Below are positions 12,360 to 25,149 of a stretch of DNA of 64,000 nucleotides, one piece after another. Made by a program: the position numbers and the translations under genes. The notes beneath the pieces are model-generated. The model ran no database searches and was not told the DNA's origin. It worked only from the letters and a program-made list of their open reading frames with translations. The stretch's first letter is position 1. Each line of letters begins with the position of its first letter. The stretch is taken from NCBI GenBank assembly GCA_000231825.2, contig JH720299.1, forward strand, positions 1,559,848-1,623,847, written 5' to 3'. Origin of the DNA: Tetrahymena elliotti 4EA. Taxonomy: Eukaryota > Ciliophora > Oligohymenophorea > Hymenostomatida > Tetrahymenidae.

Positions 12360-14995
12360 TCAGTGTTGTTGTGAATTAAGCTTTTTTCCTATTAAATGAG
12401 ATTTATATAAATGAGGTTAGAATGAGCATTCTTCTAGTTCTTTTTAAAGAAGTTTTTATTGTTCAAATCTGATTCTTTATTCTTTTTGCTTTTTTTTATT
12501 GATTGATAATAATAATGAATTAATAAAATATTTTTATGATGAATTGCTTACTTATTCCCTGAGAACCTGTTGTTCGTACATTCCCATTTACGATTAAGAT
12601 TGTTTTTATGCAATAAGAAGAGATTTTTAATTTATTTAAGGCTAATTAATATTAATATTTTTAAATAGATTTTTTGTTAAAAATAATTTACTTTAAATGA
12701 GCAATCATTAAATTATAATTTCTTTTTTTCCCATTTATGTTTGAAATTATAAAAGAGGTTATTTTTCTAATCAACTGATAGATTCTATAAAATTAAATAT
12801 TAATTTAAAATTATCTTTTAAGAAAATAAAATAAAATTACATCAATAACTTTTTAAGATGCTTATAAAAATTATTCCATATTGAGCTGAATACACAATTA
12901 CTCCATTTGCAATAACATAGGACTAAATGCTTCAAGAATTTATGTTGAAAGAGGTCTCAATTCTATTTTTTCTGCAGAAATAAGTCCATCATTATCACTG
13001 TCCATAACTTCAAAAATTTATCTAAGTTTCTTTTCTCTGTTTAAATTAAATAACTACTATGATCTCTGATTGGCTTAAAAACAAGGAGAAACATCTCTCT
13101 ATTATCCAGAAGAGTTAACCTGAGAAGAATTTTTACTTTTATCATCAATAGCACTCACAGTTCTTTTTCTACCATTTTATATATTTTAGAAAGTATTATT
13201 GTTAATAGAATTTCCAAGATCTTATGATTGAGGGCTTTCTCTATTATTGGTTTTATTTGTACCTTCTAAATCAAAAGAGTCTACATATTTATTCAAGTAA
13301 TCCATTTGATCAGGTTTAAATTGCTCTTGACTATTTTATTATTACATCTTCTATTGGAATTACTAAGTTGTACTATTTTGAAATTAGCTTTGCTAAGAAT
13401 TAATATAAGATTTATTTTATTAATCTTTTGAATTCACAGAAGAATTTGGTCTTAAATTTAATGAGGACTTTGATCTCTGAGAGTACAAGTACTCATAAAC
13501 AGGCATATTTTCTTTATTCCTCTTTTATAAAATATTTTCAATTCATATTTACTATTTAATTTTAAACATACCTCTATTTTAGGCGGCCTTCCTATTTGAG
13601 GTTTAAATAATTATTACCCATCTTCAGTGAAATTTTCATAAAAATCACTTTCTGTTCTAATTTTAAAGTAATTTTTAATTATATTTTTAAAATAGTAAGA
13701 TAAATAAATAGTTCATATGAAAATAAAAGAATTAGTTATTGAATTAATTAAAAGAAAAGTATTTTGAAAATTTCTTAAAACAAGAAACAAACATAATAAT
13801 TATTGTTAGAAGAGTATTATTTCAGAGTAAATTTCTTTTAAAAATGAGCTGATTAAATATTGTTAAGGAAGTAGATTGATAAACTTTATGTTCTTTCTTT
13901 ATATTAAATTCAGAAAACCAAAATGAAAGAAAAAAGAAAATAAATTTGTTTAAAAATGATCTTATTTGAAATCAGAAATTATTTTTAGAAATTATAGGAT
14001 TTAAATAAGAAATTTAAATAAAAAAATTAATTACTTCATTTTTTCTCTTTTATTTTTGATATCTATTTGCATTCTTTCTAGAAAACTCAATTCGTTGTTT
14101 AATAAACTATTGTGGTTGAAACTTTGATATTTTTAGTGTTATTTGTTAATTTGATTTAAGTACATTTTTTATTCTTGCTATTCTCTAAGTTTCTCCTATT
14201 ATCTATATTATTTTGATGAGGTTATTTTAAGTATTTAGTTATTTCGACATTTTTTAAATATGAACTTACACAGCATAGGCTAATTCATCTTTTTTAAGTT
14301 AGTTCAAACGAGCATCATTATATAATTCAATGAATTTGTCACCTTTATTCAATTGCTGTTTGCTACTCTTTTATTCTATAATCTTACTGCTTCTATTTAT
14401 TTTTGTTCATCATTAAAAAAAAAATTTTTAATTGAATAAAATAAATCACATGTCATTTATTTTAGGCTTGAAAGTGCATTCTTACATTTCGTCAAATTGT
14501 TTTTATTATTTAATCATCTCAACCTTCATATTTATATGTCTATTCCTATCATATTTTTTTGTGTCAAGAGTATCTCTTTTTAACTCTGTTTCTTTTTACT
14601 AGATAATTGTATTTTTATTAAAATAAAACAAAATATAAAATAAATTAACTACCTTTACAATCTCTTTACTATTTTTATTTATGATTGGCTGAAAAGTTAA
14701 TTCTTGCTTTAGAATATTTTCTTATTCAGATTTCATTTTCTCTAATCTTTCCCTATTATGAATAAATTTATTTCATTTAATGCTTTTTCTTATTTTTAAT
14801 TTACTTTTGTTTATTTTTATCTTTCATTCCCTTTTCATAAAGCTTTATTCCAGTATTCATCCCTTTCATTTGTTATCTTTAATTCTCCACATAATTAGCA
14901 AATCCATTCTTAGTTTACTTTAAATTTGTTTTGCTTCTATTTATTTTAAAAATTTATAAAATTAAATAATTTTTTAAATTGGTTAAATAGTTCAT
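12360..14995 (-). CDS. EF-hand protein with repeated ECTFKP-type motifs
   Basis: A ciliate protein of a widespread but poorly characterised type. The N-terminal exon reads KLYEKGMKDKNKQ and joins via a 51-bp intron near 14780 to KERLEKMKSEQE. Then come three copies of a motif of the form (E)-C/L-T/S-F-x-P: ELTFQPIINKNS (near 14680), ECTFKPKIND (near 14470) and ECSFQPHLYKS (near 12410). A segment near 13580 reads FKPQIGRPPKIE and continues in the next exon as MPVYEYLYSQR, a recurring pairing in this protein type. One canonical EF-hand loop, DSDNDGLISAEK (near 12990), implies Ca2+ binding. Introns are many and short. The start is uncertain: ATG 14993-14995 is in frame but its first residues look non-conserved, so an upstream exon or the internal MKGMN start is possible. 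TGA is at 12360-12362. Confidence 0.7.
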
Positions 14996-15266
14996 AAAAA
15001 CTAAAATTCGATGTTTTCAGATTTAAAGCTAAATAAATATTTTTAAAAATTAAGAAATAATTTTACTATTTTTAAAACTAAATTAGTTAATCAGTTACAA
15101 TAATAATCATGGATACTTTTGTATTACTCTTAACATTTTAGTAGCTTTTTAGCAAGGGATAATCTGAATATTAAAAAGGTATTTAACCATTATTTAGCAA
15201 ATATATTAAAAAATGAATAAAATATTTTTATTAAGAATTTATCATTCTTAATAAGCTTTTATCATC

Positions 15267-16550
15267 TCAATAGTTTTTTATTTGTATTTCAATAATCCAA
15301 TAAAGTAAATAAAATAGAAGAAGTATGTCTAAAACTTATCTTAAATTATATGAAAGAATAACATATTAAATATATTTTATTATCAATATGTATATATTGC
15401 TTTTATTCATTTTTAATAGAGCTAAAAAATATTTTAAAGATAAAATTTGATTTATTTTTTTTAGAATATCGGTATTTTTAGAATGAAAATATTGTAAAAT
15501 TTTCAATTTTTGATTTTTATTCACATCAAAAGTATTTTGGTTGATATTGAATTTAAGTAATTGTTAAAATAAATAATAAAATTTAGCTTTGATATATTTT
15601 TTATAGATGTTAATATCTTACGTGCTTGAGATGTCGTGAGAGAAATTATGAGAAATTTCTTCTTATTATAGCTTGGCATTTCTTTCGTCTATGAATTATT
15701 GCTAGGTTTCTTTTAAGAGCTTCATTATATGATCACATCCTTACTTTTTGATGTTAAATCTGGTTGCAATGTTAAGGGCTACTTCTTCTACATCATCATG
15801 GAGTTTATAACTAACTTCATGATTTTACCCATTTGGTAATTCTAAAACTAAAATGATATTAAGATCTTCTTGGTTGTTGTTTATTTAGTTTTCAAAAACA
15901 ATATTTTCTCTGAATGAATGTTATTGCTATAGTTATAATTGCTGATAGTTGTTATTTTAAAAAGTATTTTTTATATTATTTTCATCTTCTTCTTCATGTT
16001 CGTTTTCTTCTTCTTTGATGTTAGAGGTCTGATTAAATGGGTTTTATTCATTCATCATGCTCAGCACTTATTACTTATCAGTGTTGTTGAATGATTCATT
16101 AAACTCACTGTTGTTTTTCAATTTGCTTAGATGAAGGTCAGGAGAAGGAGAGTTTTAATTAAATGTATTATTGAAAATACCACTGTTATTGTTGATAAAA
16201 TTGTTAAAATTGCCGCCTGATCGTTAAGTGCTTTTATGAGATTCTGCTAACAAATTATTATTATTTTAAATGCCAAATGAGTTTTGAATGTTTAAATCTG
16301 TTAAGTCTTTCTAAGTAAAGGATTTTTATTCATTTTAAGTCTAAGAAAGCAATAAATCCATATTAATTATATCCTCCATTTCTTAAGTTTTACTATTTTG
16401 ATATTATATTTGAGAATTTTGTTAACTTTCCTACAAAACTGAATTTTATGCAGCCTACTATCTTTATTGCTTCTCTAATTTTTTCTTTTTAGCCATTGAT
16501 TAATGAGCTTCATAAAATCCTAGCTCTTAAAAATGGCGAATTTAGTCCAT
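15267..16550 (-). CDS. Asn/Gln-rich protein with a ubiquitin-fold-like segment
   Basis: Open frame of 427 codons from ATG 16548-16550 to TGA 15267-15269. The N-terminus is MDQIRHFQELGFYEAHQ and then a Lys-rich patch MAKKKKLEKQQ. A long Asn/Gln/Ser-rich region follows, with an acidic run (EEENEHEEEDENN) near 16000. Near 15650-15850 there is a compact, less biased segment (ILVLELPNGQNHEVSYKLHD, then EEVALNIATRFNIKK) with the strand-turn-strand-helix order of ubiquitin-like or PFU-like domains. No family is certain. The last ~120 codons (below about 15620) are AT-biased and look like 3' UTR or an unspliced intron beginning GTAAGA at about 15622, so the true C-terminus may lie nearer 15620. The 14996-15266 interval beyond it holds nothing recognised. 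Confidence 0.55.
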
Positions 16551-17024
16551 CGATTCTATCTATTTACTTTGCGAGTTATCAAAATAATATTTTTTTTTTT
16601 GCTTTTATTTGAGTGAATATTGAAAGAATGTTAAGATAGATGTAAATAAACTTTAATAAAATTTGATTTTTGTTGGAATTTAATTAATTTACTCTTTTTT
16701 GAACTTGATTTATTCCAAATGAAAAATTAATTAAAATTAAAAGAATGAATGAGTGAGCGAATGGATTTTGATTAACGAATACTTATACAAATAATTTTGT
16801 GATTCAATTCAAACAAATATCAAAAAACTGTTCAACCAAGAAAAATACAAGTAGAGAATAGTGATCAATAGAATATCTATTAGAATATTGAAGGAAATAA
16901 AATAAATTAAAAGCCATAATATAATAGAAAAAAAGAGAAAAGAACAAAAACTAAATAATGTGGATTTTAGATAAATATAGAATAAGGTAGTATATAGATG
17001 AAAAATATAGTAATTTTAGTATTG
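16551..17024. other. intergenic between divergent genes
   Basis: AT-rich 0.47-kb region shared by the N-rich protein gene (minus) and the kinase-MORN pseudogene (plus). No motif is recognised. Confidence 0.5.
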
Positions 17025-19195
17025 ATGGATGGGATCAAATACCTTAAACATAATGGTTATGATATTATAAACATCCTTAACCGTGCTGGTACTAGTTTGG
17101 TCTTTAAAGCCTATGATCAAAAAAGTAAAATGATGGTAGCAATTAAAATGTATAAAATTTAAAATAAGGAGCAAAATAATTATATATAGATTGAGTTTCA
17201 ACTTTTTACATAAATGATCATCCTAATATCACCAAATATTACAAGCAAATGTATGATGAAGATATTAAATTTTTCTTTATTCTTTGTGAATTAAGTCCCT
17301 TCGGAAATCTAAGTTACCTTATTGCATAAGCTTAATTTACAAAAGGCTAGATAATTAATATTATGTTAAATATAATTGATGGTGTTTTGGAACTTTATAA
17401 TATATCAATAATTCACAGTAACTTAAGGCCTTACTTATTATATCCTCATCAGCAAATCCTTAAAGTACTAGGTATGTATGTAATTTTAGATTTGCTAAAA
17501 TACTAAAACATAATCAAGCAGATACCGCAAATAAGAAATTAAAATTTTTATATGCACCAGTAGAATAACATTAAGGATTTATTCAGAAAGAGTCAGATAT
17601 TTACTCTTAGGAGCCATTTTATTAGAACTTTTTGGCTTAGACTTATCTTAAGTTATACCAAATATAAAATTACGTAAGTTTAATTCTATCAAAAAACATA
17701 ATTTTGATGATTTACTGGCAATAGCATTCCAAATGATGAATGTAGAGCGAGCCTAGTTAAAGATTCGAATTAACTGAAACAAAATTAAAACTTGAAAACA
17801 TTTAATAATCATTATTGTTAGAAAAAGTATACCCTAATGGAGATAAATATTAAGGAGAGCTTAAAAATAATAAAGCAAATGGTAGAGGGATATACTACTT
17901 TGCTGCAACTTAATAAGGATATGAGGGAGACTTTAAAAATGATAAAAGAGATGGTAGAGGTATTTTTTACCTTGCATCAGGAAAGAGATATGAGAGAGAT
18001 TGGAAAGATGATAAAAAAAATGGTAGAGGTACTTTTTTTCATGCATGTGGAAATAGATATGAGGGATGCTGGAAAGAAAAGATGGCAAAGGTACATACTT
18101 CTTTTTTGAATTTGGAGATGTATATGTGGGATTAAAAAAGAAAAATAAAAAAAATTACAGAGGTACTTTTTACTACGGATCTGGAAATATTTATGAAGGA
18201 GACTTTAAATATGATAAAAAGGATGGCAGAGGTATGTTTTGCTTCAACTGGAAATAAATATGAGGGATATTATAAAGAAGATAAAAGACATGGTCAAGGT
18301 ACTTTATCTATGGCATCTGGAGATAGATACGAAGGAGAATGGAAAGATGATAAAAAACATGGTAAAGGTATTTTCTACTATTAATCAGGAGACATATTTG
18401 AGTGAGATTTAAAAATTGATTAAAAAAATGATAGAGGTAATTAATGCGTTACTGCATAAGGAAATAGATATGAGGGAGATTGGAAAAATGATAAAAAAAA
18501 TGGTCAAGGTATTATATACTACGCATCTGGAGATCGATATGAAGGAGATTTGAAAGATGGTAAAAGGAATGGCAAAGGTTCTATATTTTGCATGCGCAAA
18601 TAAATATGAAGGAGACTGAAGAAATGATAAAAAGGAAGATAGAGGTACTTACTACTTTGCTTCATCTGGAGATAGATATGAGGGAGAATGGAAAAATGGT
18701 AAAAAAAATGGCATAGGTATTTTATATAGGGCATCTGGAAGTAGATATGAGGGAGACAGGAAAGATAGTAAAAGGAATGGTATTTTATATCTTACATCTG
18801 GAAATAGATATGAGGGAGACTGGAAAAATGATTAATTGGATGGCAGAGCTACATTCTACTTTACAGAATCTGGAGATAGATATGAGGGAGAATGGAAAGA
18901 AAATAAAAAAAATGGAAAAGGTATTTTATACCTTGCATCTGGAAACAGACATGAAGGAGACTGGAAAGATGATAAACAGGATGGAAAAGGCATATACTAC
19001 TTTGCAGCAACAGGGGATAAATATGAGGGAGAATATAAAGATGATAAAAAAAATGGTAGAGGTATTTTATACTATGCATCTGGAGACAAATATGAAGGAG
19101 ATTGGAAAGATGATAAAATAGATGGTGTAGGTATATATTACTATGCAAATGGGAAAAAAGAAGAAGCCATCTCTATTACTGATGTTAAATAATGA
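17025..19195 (+). pseudogene. Degenerate pseudokinase-MORN repeat gene
   Basis: Frame opens MDGIKYLKHNGYDIINILNR and reads into a kinase N-lobe (GTSLVFKAYD, then MMVAIKMYKI with the ATP-site Lys). The catalytic loop is IIHSNLRPY, so Asp of HRD is replaced by Asn and the Lys by Arg. Continuity breaks: a one-base loss near 17211 separates IEFQLFTQM from HPNITKYYKQM, another break lies near 17478 at the DFG position (FRFAKI), and a third near 17606 within SDIYSLGAILLELFG. About 19 MORN repeats follow from 17832, interrupted by frameshifts near 18086, 18240 and 18590 and by in-frame TGA at 18403-18405 (a Gly position) and 18617-18619 (a Trp position). The last five repeats are intact and end EEAISITDVK. 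MORN repeats usually bind membranes or tether proteins. Several independent lesions argue for pseudogenisation, though sequencing errors cannot be excluded without reads. Confidence 0.8.
17832..19170 (+). repeat. MORN repeat array, 69-bp period, about 19 units
   Basis: The DNA repeats a unit of about 69 bp coding for Y-E-G-D/E-W-K-(D/N)-D-K-K-(N/D)-G-(R/K)-G-(I/T)-x-Y-x-A-S-G. Nucleotide similarity between units is high (for instance the recurring block GATAGATATGAGGGAGA). One unit near 18770 is two codons short. The array is part of the pseudogene. Confidence 0.85.
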
Positions 19196-20056
19196 ATGAG
19201 AGCATTTAAAAAAACGTAAAAGAAAATTATATTAAAAATTCAGAATAGCGATTAATTTTAAAACTCATTGATAAATAATTTAAACTAATTAATAAATCTG
19301 ATTTTTCTATACAAACATTTTTTATTAATTTTAAATGTAACAAATCTGATTGTAAATTTCTCTGAGCAAACTGAATATATTGACTATTGATTGTTGTTAT
19401 TTGTTTTAATAATTAGTTTTCAATTTTTTTTAATGAGAAAATAAAAGAAAGATTTTAGAAACCAATTTCACGAAATCCCTTATTTTAAAAGCCTTTTTTT
19501 TTAGTAAGATTTATTTCTCTTAAACATTATTTATGCTTTATTTTAGCTAAATTTTAAATAAAATTAAATAATTGACAATGAGAAGAAGTACTTTGATAAT
19601 GTTTTGAAAAAATGATTTATTTATTTTTCTTTATAATTTTATTTTATTATTTTAACCTTACTAAGAGTGTTATTATGAGATGTAATATAAAGATTTATAT
19701 AGATATGTTTGTATATTAGAATAATTTTAGTTTTTTAATAGCAGGTATTTATGTATATTTATCTATGTATTTATGTCTTTCTATCTGTGTGTATGTATGT
19801 CTATTTGTCTGTCTGTCTGTCTTTCTTTCTTTCTGTCCTTCTTTGAGTGGAATCATGATTGTTAATTTATTCAATTGAAGTCAGTATATTAGTATGCAGA
19901 TTTAATGATTTGAAAATAGATGAATTTGAGATAGATTTTATTATTGTTTTATGGTAAAATGATTAATGATGGTAATTATTATTAACTTATTTATTTTGTT
20001 CATTTATTGTTGATTTATTAATTTTAGTATTATAATTCTAACTAAAGACAGTTTTT
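19196..20056. other. intergenic between convergent genes
   Basis: AT-rich spacer, with a pyrimidine/TG tetranucleotide microsatellite at 19741-19843. Nothing else supported. Confidence 0.5.
19741..19843. repeat. Mixed TTTA/TATG/TCTG/TTTC microsatellite
   Basis: About 100 bp of drifting tetranucleotide repeats: TATG/TTTA units change into GTCT and then CTTT units. Interrupted slippage repeat with G on this strand unusually frequent for the region. Confidence 0.8.
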
Positions 20057-22203
20057 TCATTTTTCAAGAGCCTTCATCCAATCTACAAAGCAAGGCTTTA
20101 TCAAAGCAATTTTACCTTAAATCTTTTTCAAGAAAGGATGTTCCTATTGATAAGAGTAAAGAAAATAAATATTTTGATTGACTGATTAATAAAGATATTT
20201 TACTAAGAGTTGAGTGATATCAGCACGTTCATTTTAATCAGACTTTAAGCATATTTCAATAAAGTTTGTAAATTTAGGAGAATTAATATTTTTCAAAGGA
20301 GGAACCTTAAATTGAATAATACTGTTTAACGTCTCAAAGAAATTTGAAGATCTAATTTTAATTCAAATAAAATTCATAAATATCAGTCCATTAACTCATG
20401 AATTATTATCAAACTAAAATGTCTAAATAAAAAGTCTCCATTAATTTTAATTAGAATATTTTATTTTCTTAAGGTTATTTATTCATTTAAAATAAATGAG
20501 GAATTAATTTTTTAATTTTTCATTACGATTGTATGGGGTGTTTTCCTTCAGAGAATTCAATCAAAAGGAGACCAAGACTCCATATATCAGTTTTCATTGT
20601 GTAGCTATCACCACTGAGTCTTTCAGGCTATTTATTTAGAGTAATTAGAGATTTTAAATATTTAAATTAATTTTTTTGATTTACAGACATATAGATCGTA
20701 GTACCAACAAAAGTATTCTTTTAGTCTGTTGTTCCATTTACTTTACCACAAATACCAAGATCAGAGATTTTAATTTCTCCTTGAGAATTGACAAGAATGT
20801 TGCCTGGTTTGAGATCTCTGTGAATAATTTTAAGGTCTTTGTGAAGATAACGAATACCCTCAAGGATTTCATGAGTAGTATACATAAGAATAGCTTCACT
20901 GACTTATTTTGTTCTCTTTAAAATATTATCAAGAGTACCCATATCCATATATTCGAGTATCAAATGGAGCTTACATTCAGTGTAGAAAGCACAATAGTAC
21001 TAAACAATATGAGGGGAGTTGCAAGAAAAGAGAGTTTTGATTTCCCAAATAAGTTGCTTTTAAAACATTTCATCATCATTAATTATAATTTCCTATTTAT
21101 TTTTTAATTATTTTGTCAGTAAAAAAGATAAATAGGTATAAGAAATAGATTGCAGCTTCTTTTTCTTCTCTTGTTATTTTAGTTGATTTTTGATTAAGTT
21201 ATATTATTTTATATTTGTCACTTCTTTAAATTATGTGATTGCAAAAATAATTCGCTAGATTACTTTCTAACGCGGTTAAGTAAGCCAGTTTATGTATGGT
21301 TTGTAGGATGTTGGTTTAATAATTAAAATTATGTTATTTGTGCTTGTATTGAGTGGAGATCCTTTTTGAATAAATCGACTAGTAAATGCATATATTAATC
21401 AATTTATTGATTGATTAATTTTTTCAAATTAAATACTGGCTGATTTAGCTTAAAAAAAACATAGAATAATTAATATTTGTTTACAATGTGCCTTTTAATA
21501 ATCTTTTTGTATATTAATTGCTTGCATTTTTACTTGATAAATTAGTGGATTTGTTCATTTGTGGGTTTAAGTGAGGATTTTAAAGTTACTTATAAATTAT
21601 TTTTTCAGTTTTTTTATGAGAAAATGGATTGAATTTGCATGATTGTAATTCAAAGTTCAGTTTTTTCTTTTAAATTTTGATGGCAAGTTGAGAAAAATTG
21701 ATAAAAGCATATTGATTTGCTTATTTTTTATGATTGATTTGCTAATTTATTCTTGTTTATTTGGATTATTACTGTTTTGAAAGAAAGTAAATTTTACCTT
21801 TTAGGCATAGAACTTTCCTGTTTATTTATGTCTAACCTTGTAAACTTTTCCTGAAGCACCTCTTCCTAATTCTCCCATACTTTCGAAATCTTCAAGTTTG
21901 AAATCTACATTCTTTTGCATAATCTTGAAAATCTTTTTATCATGGCTAACGTATTCATCAAAGCAATTACATTATTCGACTAATTCTTTGAAACGTTCTA
22001 AAATATTTTAGTAAGAATAAAATTAAATTCTTTTTTATCTATTTCAAAATAAATAAATGTTTTTTGTCTTTTGATATTGTGCACAAAATTTAGAGTAATG
22101 CTTATTCTTAAATTTTCTAAGAAAATATTTCTAAGTTAAGTTTAATTGAATAGAATTTCTTACATAAAATCAAGATGTCGACATCTGTTTCACTCTTTTT
22201 CAT
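20057..22203 (-). CDS. STE7/MAPKK-like protein kinase
   Basis: Starts at ATG 22201-22203 ([13 protein letters not shown]), spliced over a ~160-bp intron to RFKELVEQCNCFDEY. The kinase core follows: [20 protein letters not shown] (Gly loop), HKQTGKFYAQK (ATP-site Lys, with Gln where Ile/Leu is usual), an intron of about 700 bp, then [43 protein letters not shown] (active HRD and Asn), KISDLGICG (DLG in place of DFG, frequent in this subfamily) and an activation segment [18 protein letters not shown] ending PERL. The C-lobe shows [18 protein letters not shown] and ENxFL-type [13 protein letters not shown] at 20057-20059. The [19 protein letters not shown] signature and the spacing of Ser/Thr in the activation loop point to a MAP kinase kinase, acting between a MAPKKK and a MAPK. 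All exons are phase-consistent and catalytic residues intact. Confidence 0.88.
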
Positions 22204-25149
22204 GCTAATATTTTATATTTAAGACAATTAGTAATGAACATTATACTCTCAACTCCCAACAGCAGCTATTTTTGAATCATTTTTCAACTTCTCCCTAACA
22301 TTCCTCTAATAATTATCTCTATTTTCTAGTTAAATTCATTCGAAACGCGGGAAATTTTATAATGAATCTGTTTGCATTTATATTTTCATTCTTTATGGGT
22401 TGGTTACCCAACTACTTGAAAAAAAACATTCAAAAAAAGCTTCTGCTGGCAATCAAGAACTAAGTTAGGAATAAAAAACTAAGTCAAGTCCAATTACTTT
22501 TCTTATGTTAAATTAATGTCAAAGGTTAAACCCTTCTTCTTGTCAGCCATTTCTCTATTCTACTCTAGTTTATTTTATTTAATTTGATTTGATTTTGTTT
22601 TCGTTTGTTTGTTTGTTTATTTCTTTCAAAGCAAATTATGGGCTAATTTGATTTTTTTTCAAACTAATTAATTCTTCCTATTTATTAATTTATTTGCTTG
22701 TTTTTTGTTTGCTATTTTGATTGATTGATTGATCAATAGCTTATTTACCTGATTATTTAATGATTGATTGATTGATTTATTTATTTGCTTTTTGTTTAAT
22801 TTAATCAAATTCTTCTTTGTTATTTGTTTAGTCCTGATAGTTTTGTTGTCTTTCTTTAAATCTCGATTGAGTTTATGTTTTTTATTAGTTTGTTTCTTTT
22901 TTAGTGAATTTTTATTCTTTGTTTATCTACAATGAAAAGAATATCGAAATAATTTGTTTATTATTGAATTAATTAATTATTAAATTTCTAAGCTATTTCT
23001 ATCTATGCATTTATTTATTCATTTGTCTGTCTGCTATCTTTTTTATCAAGATTATGTATGCATTTATGCATAGTTGCTATCAGAAGAATATATTTAATCT
23101 ATAAATCCAAACTAGCCTATTTATTGATGATAGAAATTCAAAAAGTAAATTATTCACTTCTATTATTTAGTGGATAAGACCAGCATGAAATTTTAAAAAT
23201 ATTAAATTCTCCACTCCATAAAAAAGGCTATAAAACTTTTAATTTACAAGCATTAAATTCGATATTTTAAGCACATAGAACTAACTACTAAAAACAGTAA
23301 ATATGTTTCTCTAGATTGACAATTTACATTTAATAAACTTGTTTTATATTTATTTTCGCTGCTTTTAATTACACTTTTCATTCTTTGTCTTTTTTTCTCT
23401 TTTCACCAATATCTGTTCAAGTAGAATTAATCTTTTTTCCTAACTTTTTCTATATCTTCTTTTTATCATGCTATCTTTGTTAAGTATTTAGAAATTTCTT
23501 TGTTTTCATACAAAAAAAGTAACACAGAATTTAGAAAAATCCAAAAAAAAAAGCATAAAGGTAATTCAGGTAATTATTTGACTAATTAATTCTTTGAGTT
23601 ATTTATTTTTACTATAATTCACTTCTCAATTCAAGCATATTATCTTTACTTAATATTCTTTTTTAAAGTTTTTAAATCATGCTTTTTTAAATTTACCAGC
23701 CAAAGTAAAATAAGAACAATATCTAATTTGAATGGTTTATTAAGTAAGCTACTAATTTAACAAAGCACCAATACATATTTTCTAATTTGAAAAATTACAG
23801 ACACTATTATACAAAGTGAATCTTACTTGTAGGATAGAGATTTTTAAATTCAAAACTAAGCTTATAATGATTAACGCAACTCAAAATTAAATTAAAAAGA
23901 TCCTCAACTGATATATAAATATATTATAAATTCCTTAATTTGTTTCGCAACTGAATTCGAGAATTAATTTGCGTTTTTTGTAATGATCCTCAAGTATTTT
24001 GAATTTAAAATTGTCTATTCTATCTTTTTTCTTAAAATATATATTTTAAAAACTTTACATCAGAAAATTACAGTCAAAATATGCAACTTATTAATTTCTC
24101 TAACTTCAAAAGCAAAAATACTACATCACATTATAAAAAAGAGCTCTTATTTGCTTATTCCCTCTCTATATGCCTACATTTTAAATTACAATTCCAAATA
24201 ATTCCTCTTTTACTCAAACTTAAAAAAAGAAAAAAATTAACTTTAATGAATATTGTCAAAGCCTATTTTAGAATATCATAGAAGTAAAACTAAGATAAAA
24301 ATAATATTTTCATTTATATTCTCTATACAAAATAATATTCAATCAAATAAATTAGTTCTATTTACTAAAATATTGCCATAATTTAAATAGGAATTTTCTT
24401 GAAGATTAAATCAATTATTTTTAAAAAAAAAATTACATAATTTTTAATTAAACAAAACTATTTGTGTAAAAATGCTGGAAACCCCATTTAATTTTCTTTA
24501 TTTCTTGTTATTTTCTTTTTAAACTTATTAATTCTCTCATAGATATTTTCAATAAAAAATAACAATTTGAAAATTAACAAATAAAAAGTAAAGAATACTT
24601 TAAAACATAACTGATAAATAAGAGAAAGGAGATGACAATAATATCTATTTTGATAGTATATCCCATGTTAAGACATATTCTAAACAAGAAATATATGTAG
24701 TTGAACGAACTCGAAATGAATTTACTATTTTGGTAAAATTGTTGAAATTCTTGAAATATTATTTTTCTTAAATAAGAGGTTAAAAATTCATTTTAGAAAA
24801 TAACTTTGAAATAAAAATTAATAAATTAAAATATTTTAAATAAAATTAATTAACATTCTCTTAAATATATAGTGAGTATCAAAAAAAATTCCGCTCTAAC
24901 AATTTTTCAAAGAAATATAGGATATATTATACCTTTATTCCAACAGAATTTCAAAATTTTTTAAATACACCTTCAATAGATCTTAACATTCTAACAATTA
25001 ATTAATATTATACTTGCCTATTAGTTATAAAGAGTATATAGCAAAACTTTTTTTGATACTCTCTATTATGATAAATACATTTAAATGTTTATTTAGACAT
25101 GATTATTTTTTTGGCATAATCAAGTTTAATTATTTATAATCTTCAAAAA
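22204..25149. other. gene desert, AT-rich, no feature recognised
   Basis: Almost 3 kb upstream of the MAPKK gene with short simple repeats near 22590-22800 (TTTG and GATT tetranucleotide runs) and long AT-rich stretches. Open frames at 23.98-24.28 kb are AT-biased and lack conserved-looking content; I do not call them genes. Confidence 0.5.

Noticed and set aside
23983..24281. Two overlapping plus-strand open frames
   Set aside because: AT-biased hydrophobic sequence without conserved features; with TGA as the only stop, frames of 60-90 codons arise by chance here.
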